From: CALCNS01 sp964425745
Lineage (GTDB): Bacteria > Bacillota > JAAYKD01
Reading direction: 5' to 3'
Length of the DNA: 64,000 nt
Assembly (NCBI GenBank): GCA_964425745.1
Contig: CAYRNW010000005.1
Location: 66,158 to 130,157 of the forward strand
Under the pieces are notes generated by a model. The model worked only from the letters and a program-made list of their open reading frames with translations. It searched no databases and had not been told where the DNA came from. Position numbers and translations under genes: made by a program. Positions 1 through 7,060 of the stretch are shown one piece after another (within the stretch, counting starts at the first letter, position 1; each line of letters opens with the position of its first letter).

Positions 1-255
1 CAACAGAATTACCCCATTATCATCGAAACCGGTTCCGAAGCAGAAGTGACGGTAATCTTGGTGGCTCAAGCAGATCTAACAGCACCCATTACCGAAGGAC
101 AAGAAGTGGGACATTTGGAAGTCAGCTATCGAAACCAAATTCAAGGTCAGGTACCCCTAATTGCTACCAAAGAAATCGTAAAAGGTAATATTTTTAAAAT
201 CATTTGGCAGTCGATCACGGAATTTTTTAATAATATTGTCAGAATCAGCAAATAA
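1..255 (+). CDS. D-alanyl-D-alanine carboxypeptidase, C-terminal end (partial)
   Basis: The reading frame is open from base 1 and ends at the TAA at 253-255, so only the last 84 residues are present. They resemble the C-terminal beta-sandwich domain of PBP5-type (DacA/DacF) carboxypeptidases: a stretch reading API-x-EGQEVG followed by a short strand and PLIATKEIVKG. The end (IFKIIWQSITEFFNNIV) looks like the amphipathic membrane-anchoring helix of these enzymes. The family trims the terminal D-Ala from peptidoglycan pentapeptides outside the membrane. The catalytic SxxK domain lies off the left edge, so activity cannot be judged. Confidence 0.75.
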   Translation, partial: QQNYPIIIETGSEAEVTVILVAQADLTAPITEGQEVGHLEVSYRNQIQGQVPLIATKEIVKGNIFKIIWQSITEFFNNIVRISK

Positions 256-260
256 CCCTC

Positions 261-289
261 TGTTCAGAAATGTTCAAGTATGATATAAT
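261..289 (+). promoter_or_regulatory. Promoter of tRNA-Arg
   Basis: The -10 box TATAAT is at 284-289, preceded by a TG dinucleotide, and a weak -35 (TGTTCA) sits at 261-266 with a 17-base spacer. It ends 10 bases before the tRNA. Confidence 0.45.
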
Positions 290-299
290 TTTTTGTGTT

Positions 300-374
300 G
301 CGCCCGTAGCTCAGTGGATAGAGCGCTAGGCTCCGGACCTGGAAGCGGGGGTTCGATTCCCTCCGGGCGCACCA
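300..374 (+). tRNA. tRNA-Arg (CCG)
   Basis: A complete cloverleaf can be drawn: acceptor GCGCCCG paired with CGGGCGC, D-stem GCTC/GAGC, anticodon stem CTAGG/CCTGG with loop CTCCGGA, and T-loop TTCGATT. CCA is encoded at 372-374. The anticodon CCG reads the Arg codon CGG. Confidence 0.95.
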
Positions 375-387
375 GAGTACTCAAATT

Positions 388-410
388 TTGCCCGCAAGGG
401 CAATTTTTTT
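388..410 (+). terminator. Rho-independent terminator after tRNA-Arg
   Basis: Hairpin TTGCCC-GCAA-GGGCAA followed by a run of seven T. Confidence 0.8.
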
Positions 411-429
411 TGAGCTAGAACAGTTTTTG

Positions 430-458
430 TTGTCACTTTGTTTGCGAGAGTGTATAAT
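430..458 (+). promoter_or_regulatory. Promoter of the 477-938 gene and probably murT-gatD
   Basis: TTGTCA at 430-435, a 17-base spacer and TATAAT at 453-458. The gene starts 18 bases downstream. Confidence 0.65.
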
Positions 459-476
459 AAAAGAGGGGTGCTGTAG

Positions 477-938
477 ATGATCATTGATCGAATCATTCAG
501 CTCATGTTGCTGGTTTCTGTGATCCTGTTATTCTTGGTCATAGGATTTTTGCTGGTTGCGATCGGGGCGGTTGTACCCGGTTTTTTGGATGAGCTCTTCG
601 TGATTGGACTTCTCATTCTTTTTGTTCAATGGCTCTGGCAATACAGAGACGCCTCCGGGCGGGAGAACTTTTTTGTGCGTGAGTTCAGAAAAATATATTT
701 GGCTGCCCTAACCAAAGAAATCCGGGGTAAGGTCATTGATTATCGTAGTGATCGAGGTTTTTTTGTCTTACAAAGCGGGACTCGAGCGTATCGCTTTGCT
801 TTGAATGCTCTCAAAGAGACCGATCGAAATCTTTTAGAATCTTGGCTTGATGACGGGGAAGATGTGCTGATGATCGTTTATTTGAATCTTTTGACCAGAA
901 AAATGAGTCATTATGAATTCCCGCTCAATTTGGGATGA
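477..938 (+). CDS. Small membrane protein of unknown function
   Basis: Encodes 153 residues. The first 60 residues hold two very hydrophobic segments (about 8-30 and 36-55) separated by a short PGFLDE turn, followed by a charged, probably cytoplasmic domain of about 95 residues. I do not recognise a family. The start ATG follows GAGGGGTG. The gene is 11 bases upstream of murT and shares its promoter, so a role linked to the cell envelope is possible, but this is inferred from position only. Confidence 0.7.
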   Translation: MIIDRIIQLMLLVSVILLFLVIGFLLVAIGAVVPGFLDELFVIGLLILFVQWLWQYRDASGRENFFVREFRKIYLAALTKEIRGKVIDYRSDRGFFVLQSGTRAYRFALNALKETDRNLLESWLDDGEDVLMIVYLNLLTRKMSHYEFPLNLG

Positions 939-949
939 GGAGGAACAAC

Positions 950-2350
950 ATGCGTTTTACTTTAGCCGTTTTGGCTTCCAATGGAACGGCAAACTTGATC
1001 CGCTTGCTCAAGCGAGGGGGAGGGACTTCGTATCCTGGCTTGGTTGCACAAAAGATAGACCCAACCATATTGTCAAAATTGAATGCACAACTCAAACGCG
1101 GAAGCGTGCTCGTGACTGGAACCAATGGAAAAACGACAACGACAGCCTTGATCCAAACCATATTAAAGCAATCAGGACTAAAAGTTCTTTACAATAAGAC
1201 CGGTGCGAATATGTTAGCCGGGATTATTGTCTCTTTCTTAAGAGCTGCGGATGCTTTGGGTAAAATTGAACATGATGCCGCGGTGATTGAAACCGACGAA
1301 GGAGTATTCCCTCAATTGTGTCAAACCATTCATCCGGAACTGGTAGTCGTGACCAATTTTTTCAGGGATCAACTCGACCGTTACGGAGAACTCGATAAAA
1401 CAATCTCTTATATTCGCATGGGGCTTTCCAAACTTCCAAAGGGAACGAAAGTGTTGTTGAACGCTGATGACCCCATGGTGGTAGGGCTGTCCGGAATCGA
1501 AGGGCTGAAGTATTTTTATTTTGGTCTTGAAGACCCAGAAATCGCTTTCCAAGAAATGAATCAAACGGCAGAGGGTAAATATTGTCCACGTTGCGGTACG
1601 ATGTTGGGTTATCGTCATTACTATTACTCCCATATGGGGGATTACCGTTGTCCCAATTGTGGATTCTCTAGACCAAAACCCACCTATTTTAGTGATAACA
1701 TTCAATTAATGGGTTTAAACGGAAGTCAATTCCAACTTCATGATACGAGCAGCCAGGGTATTGAAATTTCAACCAGTTTACCGGGGCTTTATAACATCTA
1801 CAATATTTTAGCAGCAAACGCAGCCGGCGATATCTTGGGTATCGATCAGAAGTCGCGTCAAACAGCAATAAAGGGCTTTCAGAGCGTCTTTGGCCGTATG
1901 GAGCGAGTCCAAGTCCAAGATAAACAAATCATTATGGCATTGGTGAAAAATCCTGCTGGCTGGAATGAAGTCATGCGTACGCTCTTTCAGCACCACGGAA
2001 AGTATCATTTATTAATTGCGTTGAACGATCAGATCCCGGATGGAACCGATGTTTCCTGGATTTGGGATGCAGACGCAGAACAATTGAGTGCCGTTTCATC
2101 CAGTATTACCGGGTTCACAATCAGTGGGTCTCGAGCCTATGACATGGCAGTACGTCTTAAATATGCCGGTTTGGATCTTAAAGCAGAACAAGTTGAAATG
2201 GATATATCAAAGGCTTGGGAAAAGGCGCTGGTAGACACCGTACCTTCAGGGATCTTAGTGGTCATTCCCAATTATACTGCCATGCTAGCACTTCAGGAAG
2301 TCATGGCAAATCAAGGATATGTCAAACCTTATTGGGAGGATAAAAAATGA
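950..2350 (+). CDS. murT: Lipid II isoglutaminyl synthase, MurT subunit
   Basis: A 466-residue Mur-ligase-like protein. The ATP-binding loop GTNGKTTTT is at about 57-65. A four-cysteine zinc ribbon (CPRC at ~212, CPNC at ~234) is inserted in the central domain, which is specific to MurT. The C-terminal DUF1727 domain contains DGTDVSWIWD at ~364-373, including the Asp expected to help activate glutamine-derived ammonia transfer. With GatD it amidates the D-Glu of lipid II to D-isoglutamine in the cytoplasm. I place the start at ATG 950, because AGGAGG lies at 938-943, right after an in-frame upstream ATG at 935 that has no ribosome site. It overlaps gatD by 4 bases. Confidence 0.95.
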   Translation: MRFTLAVLASNGTANLIRLLKRGGGTSYPGLVAQKIDPTILSKLNAQLKRGSVLVTGTNGKTTTTALIQTILKQSGLKVLYNKTGANMLAGIIVSFLRAADALGKIEHDAAVIETDEGVFPQLCQTIHPELVVVTNFFRDQLDRYGELDKTISYIRMGLSKLPKGTKVLLNADDPMVVGLSGIEGLKYFYFGLEDPEIAFQEMNQTAEGKYCPRCGTMLGYRHYYYSHMGDYRCPNCGFSRPKPTYFSDNIQLMGLNGSQFQLHDTSSQGIEISTSLPGLYNIYNILAANAAGDILGIDQKSRQTAIKGFQSVFGRMERVQVQDKQIIMALVKNPAGWNEVMRTLFQHHGKYHLLIALNDQIPDGTDVSWIWDADAEQLSAVSSSITGFTISGSRAYDMAVRLKYAGLDLKAEQVEMDISKAWEKALVDTVPSGILVVIPNYTAMLALQEVMANQGYVKPYWEDKK

Positions 2351-3096
2351 AACTGAAAATCGGGCATCTTTATCCAAACCAAATGAACCTTTATGGAGAT
2401 AAGGGGAATATTATCGCGTTACAAAAACGTGCTCAGTGGCACGGCTTAGACGCAGAAGTGATTCCTCTTTGCGAAGGGGATACCTTTCTGAAGAATGATT
2501 TCGATGTGCTTTTTTTTGGGGGAGGTCAAGATCGAGAACAAAAAATCATCGCTGAGGACTTGCTAAAAATCAAGAAGAATTCAATTTATGATGCAGTTCA
2601 TAACGGGGTTGTGGTTTTAGCGATTTGCGGGGGGTATCAGCTTTTGGGTGAATCATTCAAAATCTCCGAACGTGAAATCTTGCAGGGCATAGGAATTTTT
2701 GATACTTGGACTGTGGCCAGTAATAAGCGACTCATCGGAAATGTTGTAGTTCAAACCGATTTGTTTTCTAGAACATTAGTGGGATTTGAAAATCATAGCG
2801 GTCAAACCTTTTTGAGACCTTCAGCAAAAGCACTGGGAACAGTACTGGCCGGATTTGGAAACAACGGTGAAGACAATCAAGAGGGGTGTATAACGCATAA
2901 TGTGTTTGGTACCTATTTACATGGTGCACTATTACCAAAGAATCCAACGTTTACCGATCACCTCCTCAAATTGGCACTTAAGCGCCGCGAAGAGAGCTGG
3001 AAATGGCAGCCAATTGAGAGCGAATTAGAGAATCAGGCACACGCAATTGCAGAAAAAATAGCAAAACACTCCAAAATAAATCCGGTAGTTCAATGA
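2347..3096 (+). CDS. gatD: Lipid II isoglutaminyl synthase, glutamine amidotransferase subunit GatD
   Basis: A 249-residue class I glutamine amidotransferase of the CobB/CobQ type. The nucleophile Cys94 lies in CGGYQLLG and the catalytic His193 in YLHG. It releases ammonia from glutamine for MurT. Its start overlaps the murT stop as ATGA, so the two are translationally coupled and probably made in equal amounts. Cobyric acid synthase is related but larger, and the murT neighbour decides the assignment. Confidence 0.95.
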   Translation: MKLKIGHLYPNQMNLYGDKGNIIALQKRAQWHGLDAEVIPLCEGDTFLKNDFDVLFFGGGQDREQKIIAEDLLKIKKNSIYDAVHNGVVVLAICGGYQLLGESFKISEREILQGIGIFDTWTVASNKRLIGNVVVQTDLFSRTLVGFENHSGQTFLRPSAKALGTVLAGFGNNGEDNQEGCITHNVFGTYLHGALLPKNPTFTDHLLKLALKRREESWKWQPIESELENQAHAIAEKIAKHSKINPVVQ

Positions 3097-3114
3097 AAAA
3101 TTCCTGTTCGGCTA

Positions 3115-3143
3115 TTGACGAACCAATTTTCTTGGGATATAAT
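3115..3143 (+). promoter_or_regulatory. Promoter of the five-tRNA cluster
   Basis: TTGACG at 3115-3120, a 17-base spacer and TATAAT at 3138-3143: a near-consensus sigma-A promoter 31 bases before tRNA-Asp. Confidence 0.8.
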
Positions 3144-3174
3144 ACATCCTGCTTGGACAAATTCCTTGTTTAAC

Positions 3175-3251
3175 GGAGCTGTGGTGTAGCGGCCTAACAT
3201 GCCTGCCTGTCACGCAGGAGACCGAGGGTTCAAATCCCTTCAGCTCCGCCA
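3175..3251 (+). tRNA. tRNA-Asp (GTC)
   Basis: Acceptor GGAGCTG/CAGCTCC, anticodon stem CCTGC/GCAGG with loop CTGTCAC giving anticodon GTC. CCA is encoded. First gene of the cluster. Confidence 0.95.
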
Positions 3252-3258
3252 AGTTTTT

Positions 3259-3334
<76 letters not shown>

Positions 3335-3339
3335 GGAAT

Positions 3340-3415
3340 GCGGAAATAGCTCAATTGGTAGAGCACCACCTTGCCAAGGTGGGGGTTGCGAGTTCGAGTC
3401 TCGTTTTCCGCTCCA
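3340..3415 (+). tRNA. tRNA-Gly (GCC)
   Basis: Acceptor GCGGAAA/TTTCCGC, anticodon stem CCACC/GGTGG with loop TTGCCAA giving anticodon GCC. CCA is encoded. Confidence 0.95.
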
Positions 3416-3423
3416 AACCCCGT

Positions 3424-3500
3424 GGGGGCGTAGCTCAGCTGGTATGAGCGCTACCTTGACACGGTAGAGGTCACGTGTTCGAACCACGTCGCTCCCACCA
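3424..3500 (+). tRNA. tRNA-Val (GAC)
   Basis: Acceptor GGGGGCG/CGCTCCC, anticodon stem CTACC/GGTAG with loop TTGACAC giving anticodon GAC. CCA is encoded. Confidence 0.93.
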
Positions 3501-3510
3501 CGGACTTCTT

Positions 3511-3540
3511 AGAGCTGTTGTACAGCAGCTCTTCTTTTTT
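3511..3540 (+). terminator. Terminator-like hairpin inside the tRNA cluster
   Basis: Imperfect hairpin built from AGAGCTG and CAGCTCT followed by TCTTTTTT. It lies between tRNA-Val and tRNA-Pro, so read-through would be needed to express tRNA-Pro from the cluster promoter. Confidence 0.65.
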
Positions 3541-3543
3541 ATT

Positions 3544-3620
3544 CGGGGCGTAGCGCAGCTTGGTAGCGCGTTTGGTTCGGGACCAAAAGGCCGGAGGTTC
3601 GAATCCTCTCGCCCCGACCA
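3544..3620 (+). tRNA. tRNA-Pro (CGG)
   Basis: Acceptor CGGGGCG/CGCCCCG, anticodon stem TTTGG/CCAAA with loop TTCGGGA giving anticodon CGG. CCA is encoded. It starts only four bases after the T-run of the preceding hairpin, so it has no room for a promoter of its own. Confidence 0.95.
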
Positions 3621-3633
3621 CTGTTATAAGAAA

Positions 3634-3668
3634 CGGGAAGGTGAATGTCACCTTCCCGCTATTTTTTT
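3634..3668. terminator. Shared (bidirectional) terminator of the tRNA cluster and the corA-like gene
   Basis: Strong hairpin CGGGAAGGTGA/TCACCTTCCCG followed on the plus strand by ATTTTTTT. The T-run overlaps the stop of the convergent corA-like gene. On the minus strand the downstream tract is weaker. Confidence 0.8.
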
Positions 3669-4446
3669 ACCAAAGATTTCTTCGTTTGAGTTGACGATAA
3701 AAGAGATAAAAGACAGATACCGATAAAAGGATGACATAGAGATATCCGTATTTCCAGGGGATCTCCGGCATGGAGGTGAAATTCATTCCATACCAACCTG
3801 CGATGAACATTAGAGGAGTAAAAATTGCTGTGATAATGGTCAACATGGTAATGACGGTGTTCTGTTTTAAGTCCAAAGATGATTGGTAGATTTCTCGCAC
3901 TTCCCGTGAATAATCTCGTATAAACTGGGTACTTCCTCGCAAGCGTTCCGCTCGCTCCGCAAAAAGACGGAAAAGAAACAAACGATCAACATCAAAACAT
4001 AGATTCTCGTTGGTAGCTAAGTTATGAGCGATTTCAATAATTTGGGTATAAAAGTTTTGCAAGACCAAGAGGCGTTTTCGAATGTTGATCATATCACGAT
4101 TAAAATGGCCATTCTTTCCTTGGCCGATTGCATCTTCCATTCGTGCGATTCTTTCTTCTAAGTCTTCTAAAACGGCAATATCGTCCCCGGTAAGCTCGTC
4201 GAGAAAGCTATATAAGAACCGCTCCATATTTGCCTCATGCCAGTAATTTTCGCGGGTCATTTTTTGCAATATCGTAGAGACGATTTGCCTATGATCAATA
4301 AAAACGATTCTACCGGGTTTTATAAAAAAGCTAAAGGTTTCATTTCCCTTGCTGAATTCTTCGCCGGGTAAAACGATGGTGCCTAAATAATAATCATGAT
4401 GAGTTTCAATTTTATTGTAATGGATTTGAGCAGGATCTATGACCAC
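3667..4446 (-). CDS. CorA-family divalent metal (Mg2+/Co2+) transporter
   Basis: The C-terminal part shows the CorA signature: a long helix rich in charged residues, then membrane segment 1 ending in YGMNF (the GMN pore motif), a short loop, and membrane segment 2, with a basic tail. The family forms pentameric Mg2+ channels in the inner membrane. The first standard start codon is GTG at 4446, giving 259 residues, short for the family. The frame is open a further ~47 codons upstream, to about 4587, and those codons read like the missing CorA N-terminal domain. Translation may therefore start at a non-standard codon (see findings). It converges with the tRNA cluster. Confidence 0.85.
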   Translation of the reverse strand: MVIDPAQIHYNKIETHHDYYLGTIVLPGEEFSKGNETFSFFIKPGRIVFIDHRQIVSTILQKMTRENYWHEANMERFLYSFLDELTGDDIAVLEDLEERIARMEDAIGQGKNGHFNRDMINIRKRLLVLQNFYTQIIEIAHNLATNENLCFDVDRLFLFRLFAERAERLRGSTQFIRDYSREVREIYQSSLDLKQNTVITMLTIITAIFTPLMFIAGWYGMNFTSMPEIPWKYGYLYVILLSVSVFYLFYRQLKRRNLW

Positions 4447-4657
4447 TTGCTCGCCGAATCCGCAGGATTGTTGGATCGACTGGAATTCGGATTGATTGGT
4501 GATGGCAAGAAAAGATTCAGGCCAGTCAACACAAATCTGAGATCCCTGATATTGTAATGATGTTTTTCCAAAAGTATAGAGTTCTATGGAAATCTTCCCC
4601 TTTTTTCATTCGTATAAAATCAGTATATCATATTTTTCGCGGAAATGAAGCGGAGGC

Positions 4658-4686
4658 TTGATTTTTTTTTGACGCCATGCTATACT
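4658..4686 (+). promoter_or_regulatory. Promoter of tRNA-Thr
   Basis: TTGATT at 4658-4663, a 17-base spacer and TATACT at 4681-4686, 23 bases before the tRNA. Confidence 0.65.
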
Positions 4687-4709
4687 TTTCCCCGATACAT
4701 TTGAAACAT

Positions 4710-4785
<76 letters not shown>

Positions 4786-4795
4786 AGCTCAAAAA

Positions 4796-4823
4796 GGGAG
4801 CCGCAGTTGCAGCTCCCTTTTTT
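4796..4823 (+). terminator. Terminator after tRNA-Thr
   Basis: Hairpin GGGAGC/GCTCCC followed by TTTTTT. Confidence 0.8.
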
Positions 4824-4928
4824 CATAGCTAAATCATTTCTCGGTTCTAACCAATAAAAATACTCGCCCGCAAAATGCAGCCGAGTCTTTTTATGTTTGC
4901 AAACACTTCATATACTGTTGTTGAGAAC

Positions 4929-5120
4929 TTAAAGTGCTCTCTGGACTTTGCCGGAACGGATACAGCGGGTACAAACGCGAATGCGAGTAGGGGTTCCACC
5001 TACGATCGCATGCACGGATTGCAGATTGGGCGCAATCACTTTTTTATTTCGATTTCCTCTTTTGGAGATCAAATTCCCTGTTGTAACGCCTTTGCCGCAA
5101 ATTTCACATACTCGTGCCAT
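4929..5120 (-). CDS. rpmB: 50S ribosomal protein L28
   Basis: A 63-residue L28 of the zinc-binding (C+) type, with CEICG near the N-terminus and CTRC near the C-terminus, and the usual KRGNRNKK and PNLQSV segments. The start ATG at 5120 follows GGAGGTGGAACC on the minus strand. A longer in-frame start upstream would lie within the promoter and is rejected. It is transcribed away from fakA, which is the classic neighbour. Confidence 0.97.
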   Translation of the reverse strand: MARVCEICGKGVTTGNLISKRGNRNKKVIAPNLQSVHAIVGGTPTRIRVCTRCIRSGKVQRAL

Positions 5121-5161
5121 GGTTCCACCTCCTTTGGTGTTGCCAAGTGTTGAACATTCGT

Positions 5162-5190
5162 ATTCTATCACAGAAATCAAATCTTGACAA
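5162..5190 (-). promoter_or_regulatory. Promoter of rpmB
   Basis: Minus strand TTGTCA at 5185-5190, a 17-base spacer ending in TGTGA, and TAGAAT at 5162-5167. Confidence 0.75.
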
Positions 5191-5222
5191 GCTTTAATCA
5201 TGAGAATTTCTGAAAATTTCTC

Positions 5223-5251
5223 TTTTCATTTCTTAGGTTTCAGTGTAAAAT
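5223..5251 (+). promoter_or_regulatory. Promoter of fakA
   Basis: TTTTCA at 5223-5228, a 17-base spacer and TAAAAT at 5246-5251, about 50 bases before the TTG start. Confidence 0.45.
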
Positions 5252-5300
5252 AGAAGTATAAGAAATCAATCCTCGATTTTTAAATAAGGAGGCGATTCTT

Positions 5301-5301
5301 T
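5301..5301 (+). promoter_or_regulatory. TTG start of fakA decided by its ribosome site
   Basis: AAGGAGGCG at about 5286-5294 precedes TTG at 5301. No ATG exists in frame nearby upstream. Confidence 0.7.
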
Positions 5302-6986
5302 TGGCAGAAGAAATTAAGAAAGAATATATAAATGCCGAAGATTTACAAAGAATGTTTCGTGCTGCTACAAACCAGCTCTTAAGCAAGAGAGATAAAATCA
5401 ATGCTCTCAATGTTTTTCCGGTTCCTGACGGAGATACAGGTACCAATATGTACTTAACGATGAAATCAGCGATTGACGAACTCGCTGCAGTCGACCATTT
5501 GTCGATTACTAAAGTATGCAGTGCTGTCAGTTTGGGGGCTCTCATGGGGGCAAGAGGAAATTCCGGTGTGATTTTATCTCAAATCCTGCGCGGTATAACC
5601 CGATATTTAGCACAGAAAGAAAAAATCAACACAACCGAGTTTGCGAAGGCCTTACAAGAAGGGGTTCAGGCTGCCTATAAAGCAGTGATGAGACCTACAG
5701 AGGGAACTATCTTAACGGTTGTCAAAGAAGCTGCCAAAGAGGCTTCTGCACAAGCTCGCAGTCATCGCGATTTTTATTCCTTCTTAGCAGTGGTTATTAA
5801 AAAGGCTGAAGAGGCACTGGAGAAAACCCCGGAGCAATTACCGGTTTTAAAACAAGCTGGTGTCGTCGATGCCGGAGGAGCCGGATTGGTAGCCATTTTA
5901 CAAGGCTTTCATCAGGTTATTAACGGAGAAGGGGTCGGAGATGTGCTTGATGAACAGCTTACAGAAAACCCGAAAGCAATGAATGTTGCTCAGGCAGTTT
6001 TAACCGATTCAGCTGAGATTGAGTTTGCCTATTGCACCGAAATGATAGTTTTAGGTGAGAATTTAAACGAAGACACCCTATTACAAAAGTTAATTCCTTT
6101 AGGGGACTCTCTGTTGGTGGTTGGCGATTCAAACATTTTGAAAGTTCATGTTCATACCAATCATCCCGGTCGTGCTTTGGAAGCAGCTTTGGAAATGGGA
6201 AATTTGAGTAAGATTAAAATTGAAAACATGCGAGAGCAGCATCATCATTTGATTATGGAATCATTACCCGTAGAAGAAGTGACGATACATCAGTCGGGGA
6301 CAACCTTTGAGAATACCATGCAAGAAAAGCCGATTGCAATCGTTGGCATTGTAGCCGGAAGCGGATTAGCCGACATCTTCAAAAGCCTAGGAACGGATTT
6401 AGTAATAGAAGGTGGTCAGACGATGAACCCCAGCACGGAAGATATCGTGCGTGCGGTCGAGCAAGCGCCCTCTCAAACCGTGTTCGTTCTACCGAACAAC
6501 AAGAATATTATTATGGCGGCCCAACAAGCAAAGCTCATCAGTTCAAAACAAATTTTTGTGATTCCGACCACAACGATTCCTCAGGGGATTGCAGCTTTGT
6601 TAGCCTTTAATCCTGAATTACAAGATTATGAAGCTTTGGCAAATACAATGGAAGCAGCCAGTCAGGATATTGTGACGGGGCAATTAACTTATTCAATACG
6701 GGATACGATTGTCGAAGATCAGTCCATCCACGAAGGGGACTATATTGCTCTCTATGACGGACACATCGCTGCGGTTTCTCCAGATCGCGAGATTGCTTTA
6801 GATCAGCTCATGGATAAAATATTAGAAGAGCCTCATGAGATTGTTACGATTTATTATGGTCAAGAAGTATCGGAAGAAGAAGCTCGAACTTACCTAGAAA
6901 AGGCACAGACGCGATATCCGAATCACGAAATTGAACTCTATTACGGAGGTCAACCCGTTTATTATTACATTATTTCAGCCGAATAA
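5301..6986 (+). CDS. fakA: Fatty acid kinase catalytic subunit FakA (DhaL-DegV-like, YloV family)
   Basis: A 561-residue protein with an N-terminal DhaL (DAK2) ATP-binding domain (motif PDGDTGTNM at 42-50), a middle domain, and a C-terminal DegV-like region. FakA phosphorylates exogenous fatty acids held by a FakB (DegV) partner, feeding the PlsX/PlsY phospholipid pathway. A DegV-family protein is encoded at 34416-35285 and plsX at 12930 in this same window. The usual yloU gene between rpmB and fakA is absent here. Confidence 0.92.
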   Translation: MAEEIKKEYINAEDLQRMFRAATNQLLSKRDKINALNVFPVPDGDTGTNMYLTMKSAIDELAAVDHLSITKVCSAVSLGALMGARGNSGVILSQILRGITRYLAQKEKINTTEFAKALQEGVQAAYKAVMRPTEGTILTVVKEAAKEASAQARSHRDFYSFLAVVIKKAEEALEKTPEQLPVLKQAGVVDAGGAGLVAILQGFHQVINGEGVGDVLDEQLTENPKAMNVAQAVLTDSAEIEFAYCTEMIVLGENLNEDTLLQKLIPLGDSLLVVGDSNILKVHVHTNHPGRALEAALEMGNLSKIKIENMREQHHHLIMESLPVEEVTIHQSGTTFENTMQEKPIAIVGIVAGSGLADIFKSLGTDLVIEGGQTMNPSTEDIVRAVEQAPSQTVFVLPNNKNIIMAAQQAKLISSKQIFVIPTTTIPQGIAALLAFNPELQDYEALANTMEAASQDIVTGQLTYSIRDTIVEDQSIHEGDYIALYDGHIAAVSPDREIALDQLMDKILEEPHEIVTIYYGQEVSEEEARTYLEKAQTRYPNHEIELYYGGQPVYYYIISAE

Positions 6987-7002
6987 AGAAGCGAACGTTG
7001 AA

Positions 7003-7027
7003 TCGGGACCGCAATCGGCGGTCCCTT
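7003..7027 (+). terminator. Terminator after fakA
   Basis: Perfect 8-base stem GGGACCGC/GCGGTCCC with a 5-base loop, then TTTT. It falls within a possible longer recG start at 6998, which argues for the later recG start. Confidence 0.6.
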
Positions 7028-7060
7028 TTCATTGGAAAGGGGGAGAAGGTCTCGCATAAA

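Noticed and set aside
4875..5153. Plus-strand open frame opposite rpmB
   Set aside because: Shadow of rpmB; no ribosome site, and the L28 protein is clear on the minus strand.
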